Below, piece by piece: positions 4,706-6,194 of a DNA stretch of 6,194 nt. The notes beneath the pieces were generated by a model that worked only from the letters and a program-made list of their open reading frames with translations, was not told the DNA's origin and did no database searches. Numbering within the stretch: the first letter of the stretch is position 1; the number at the start of each line of letters is the position of its first letter. Where the stretch lies: assembly GCA_031285815.1 (NCBI GenBank), contig JAITVM010000001.1, positions 1 through 6,194 on the forward strand. Direction: 5' to 3'. This DNA comes from Clostridiales bacterium. Lineage in GTDB: Bacteria; Bacillota; Clostridia; Lachnospirales; JAITVM01. The position numbers and the translations under genes are program-made.

Positions 4706-6076
4706 ATGTCATTTAAAGATGCAAGCAGAATTTTATTAAACGAGGATCAAATGCCTAAACAATGGCTGAATATTGTAGCTGATATGCCGGAGAAGCTGGA
4801 CCCATATATAAACCCCGCTACAAAAAAGCCGGCTACAAAAGAAGATTTTTACCCTATTTTCGCAAAAGATTTAGTTGACCAGGAGTTCTCTCAAGAGCCA
4901 TTTATTGATATACCTGAAGAAATTCTTGATATATATAAAATGTACCGCCCATCGCCGCTTATCCGTGCAAAAAATTTGGAGAAGGCCCTAGGCACGCCTG
5001 CGAAAATTTATTTTAAACATGAAGGCTTAAATACATCGGGCAGCCATAAATTAAATTCCGCTGTGCCACAGGTTTATTATAATAAAATGCAGGGCATAAA
5101 AAATTTGACTACAGAAACAGGGGCAGGGCAATGGGGCACGGCCTTGGCTGTGGCCGCAGCGTTTTATGATATGCCGCTGTCTGTTTATATGGTAAAGATA
5201 AGCGCCGAACAAAAACCATATAGGAAAGCGATTATGGAGACCTTTGGCGCAAAGGTAATTAAAAGCCCAAGCGATACGACAAAAGCCGGAAGGAAAATTT
5301 TATCGGAAGACCCAGAATGCCCGGGCTCTTTAGGCTGCGCTATAAGCGAGGCGGTGGAGGTTGCGCTTAATACGCCGGATACCAGGTATGTACTTGGCTC
5401 GGTGTTAAACCAGGTGGTCCTGCACCAATCAATAATTGGGCTTGAGGCAAAGAAACAAATGGAGATAGCCGGGCTTTACCCGGATATAGTAATTGGCTGT
5501 GCCGGCGGCGGTTCAAACTTAGGCGGTATTATGTCTGCTTTTATGAAAGACAAGCTGAATAAAAAAGCCAACCCGTATTTTATTGCGGCTGAGCCTTCTG
5601 CTTGCCCGAGCCTGACCCGCGGCAAGTATGCATATGATTTTTGTGATATGTCAAATATAACTCCGCTTGCTAAAATGTATACCTTGGGTTCAACCTTCCT
5701 GCCTTCCGCGATACATTCCGGCGGGCTTAGGTATCATGGTATGTCGCCGATTTTATCAAAATTGTATCATGATGGCTATTTGGATGAAGCCAGGGCTTTA
5801 TCACAGAGGTCTGTTTTTGAAGCGGCACAGTTGTTCGCGAAGCATGAGACTATTTTACCGGCACCGGAATCTGCCCATGCGATTAAAACCGCAATTGATG
5901 AGGCGCTTAAATGTAAGGAAAGCGGGGAGGCTAAGGTCATTTTATTTAATTTGACCGGCCATGGTAATTTTGATATGGGTGCTTATATGAAATATATTGA
6001 AAATAATATAGTAGACTACTCGCCAAGTGATGAAGAGCTGCAGAAGGGTTTTGATTTATTGCCCGATATATCGTAA
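4706..6076 (+). CDS. trpB: TrpB2-type tryptophan synthase beta chain (PLP-dependent)
   Basis: This 456-residue protein has the length and motifs of the TrpB2 (TrpB-related) branch rather than the ~400-residue TrpB1. The PLP lysine is Lys115 in NTSGSHKLNSA (109-119). ETGAGQWG (137-144) carries the catalytic Glu137. CAGGGSNLGG (265-274) is the PLP phosphate loop. SGGLRYHGMSP (338-348) and LPAPESAHAI (384-393) are typical of TrpB2. Known reaction: indole plus L-serine to L-tryptophan. A perfect AAGGAGG (4692-4698) sits 7 nt before the ATG. No trpA or other trp gene is adjacent, and no T-box or trp leader is visible. Stand-alone TrpB2 enzymes are thought to work without the alpha subunit, for example to salvage free indole; that role here is inference. 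Confidence 0.93.
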   Translation: MSFKDASRILLNEDQMPKQWLNIVADMPEKLDPYINPATKKPATKEDFYPIFAKDLVDQEFSQEPFIDIPEEILDIYKMYRPSPLIRAKNLEKALGTPAKIYFKHEGLNTSGSHKLNSAVPQVYYNKMQGIKNLTTETGAGQWGTALAVAAAFYDMPLSVYMVKISAEQKPYRKAIMETFGAKVIKSPSDTTKAGRKILSEDPECPGSLGCAISEAVEVALNTPDTRYVLGSVLNQVVLHQSIIGLEAKKQMEIAGLYPDIVIGCAGGGSNLGGIMSAFMKDKLNKKANPYFIAAEPSACPSLTRGKYAYDFCDMSNITPLAKMYTLGSTFLPSAIHSGGLRYHGMSPILSKLYHDGYLDEARALSQRSVFEAAQLFAKHETILPAPESAHAIKTAIDEALKCKESGEAKVILFNLTGHGNFDMGAYMKYIENNIVDYSPSDEELQKGFDLLPDIS

Positions 6077-6078
6077 AG

Positions 6079-6097
6079 AATAAAATTGAGTTTTATT
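6079..6097 (+). repeat. AT-only hairpin just after trpB2
   Basis: AATAAAA (6079-6085) and TTTTATT (6091-6097) pair perfectly around TTGAG, with more T residues following. With no G-C pairs in the stem it is unlikely to terminate efficiently on its own. Confidence 0.35.
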
Positions 6098-6165
6098 TTT
6101 AATATATTTTTATGGGAAGTACACAGTTTAAAAGATGAATAATTAATTTCTATATTTTAACGCCA

Positions 6166-6194
6166 AAGGCCCGGTGGTTTATGCACCGGGCCTT
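6166..6194 (+). terminator. Intrinsic terminator downstream of trpB2
   Basis: AAGGCCCGGTG (6166-6176) and CACCGGGCCTT (6184-6194) form a perfect 11-bp GC-rich stem with a 7-nt loop. The T-run would begin at the window's last two bases and continue outside. It lies about 90 nt after the trpB2 stop and could also serve a convergent gene beyond the edge. Confidence 0.8.

Noticed and set aside
5667..5954. 95-codon plus-strand frame inside trpB2
   Set aside because: It is an out-of-frame shadow within a conserved enzyme gene, without a ribosome binding site.

Overview
The window looks like chromosomal DNA from a low-GC, endospore-forming Firmicute, most likely in the class Clostridia. The main reason is the left edge, where the minus strand encodes the N-terminal part of a pro-sigma-K sporulation sigma factor. 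AT-rich codon use, strong AAGGAGG-type ribosome binding sites and the other gene families agree with this. I cannot name a genus.

Layout. Positions 1-401 (minus) hold the start of sigK, cut by the window edge. A 676-bp gap follows. It contains a sigma-K-like promoter reading into sigK, a back-to-back sigma-A-like promoter reading right, a stretch with extensive self-complementarity that may be a small structured RNA, a second good sigma-A promoter (819-847), and then copies of a short repeat. Next comes a two-gene unit (1078-3526): an AlgI-like MBOAT O-acyltransferase whose end overlaps an SGNH/AlgX/DltD-like membrane-anchored partner. Together they probably acylate a cell-surface or secreted polymer. 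After more repeat copies comes a GrpB/UPF0157 family gene (3881-4468), then another repeat copy, then a stand-alone TrpB2-type tryptophan synthase beta chain (4706-6076). A strong intrinsic terminator hairpin closes the window.

The most unusual content is the repeat family. Three complete copies (121, 122 and 121 bp) and three fragments lie in all three intergenic gaps to the right of position 860, always in the same orientation. Each complete copy begins AGCTAATCCG and ends CGGATTAACT (CGGATGAACT in the 4495 copy), imperfect terminal inverted repeats. Inside are three further hairpins, two of which share bases and so exclude each other. This resembles a MITE-like, non-coding mobile element. 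Because a promoter lies directly upstream of the first cluster, the copies before the acyltransferase gene are probably transcribed as a leader of about 220 nt. I do not recognise the family by name.

The genes do not form one pathway. The acyltransferase pair is a functional unit. The GrpB-family gene and trpB2 appear to be independent, each separated from its neighbours by repeat elements.
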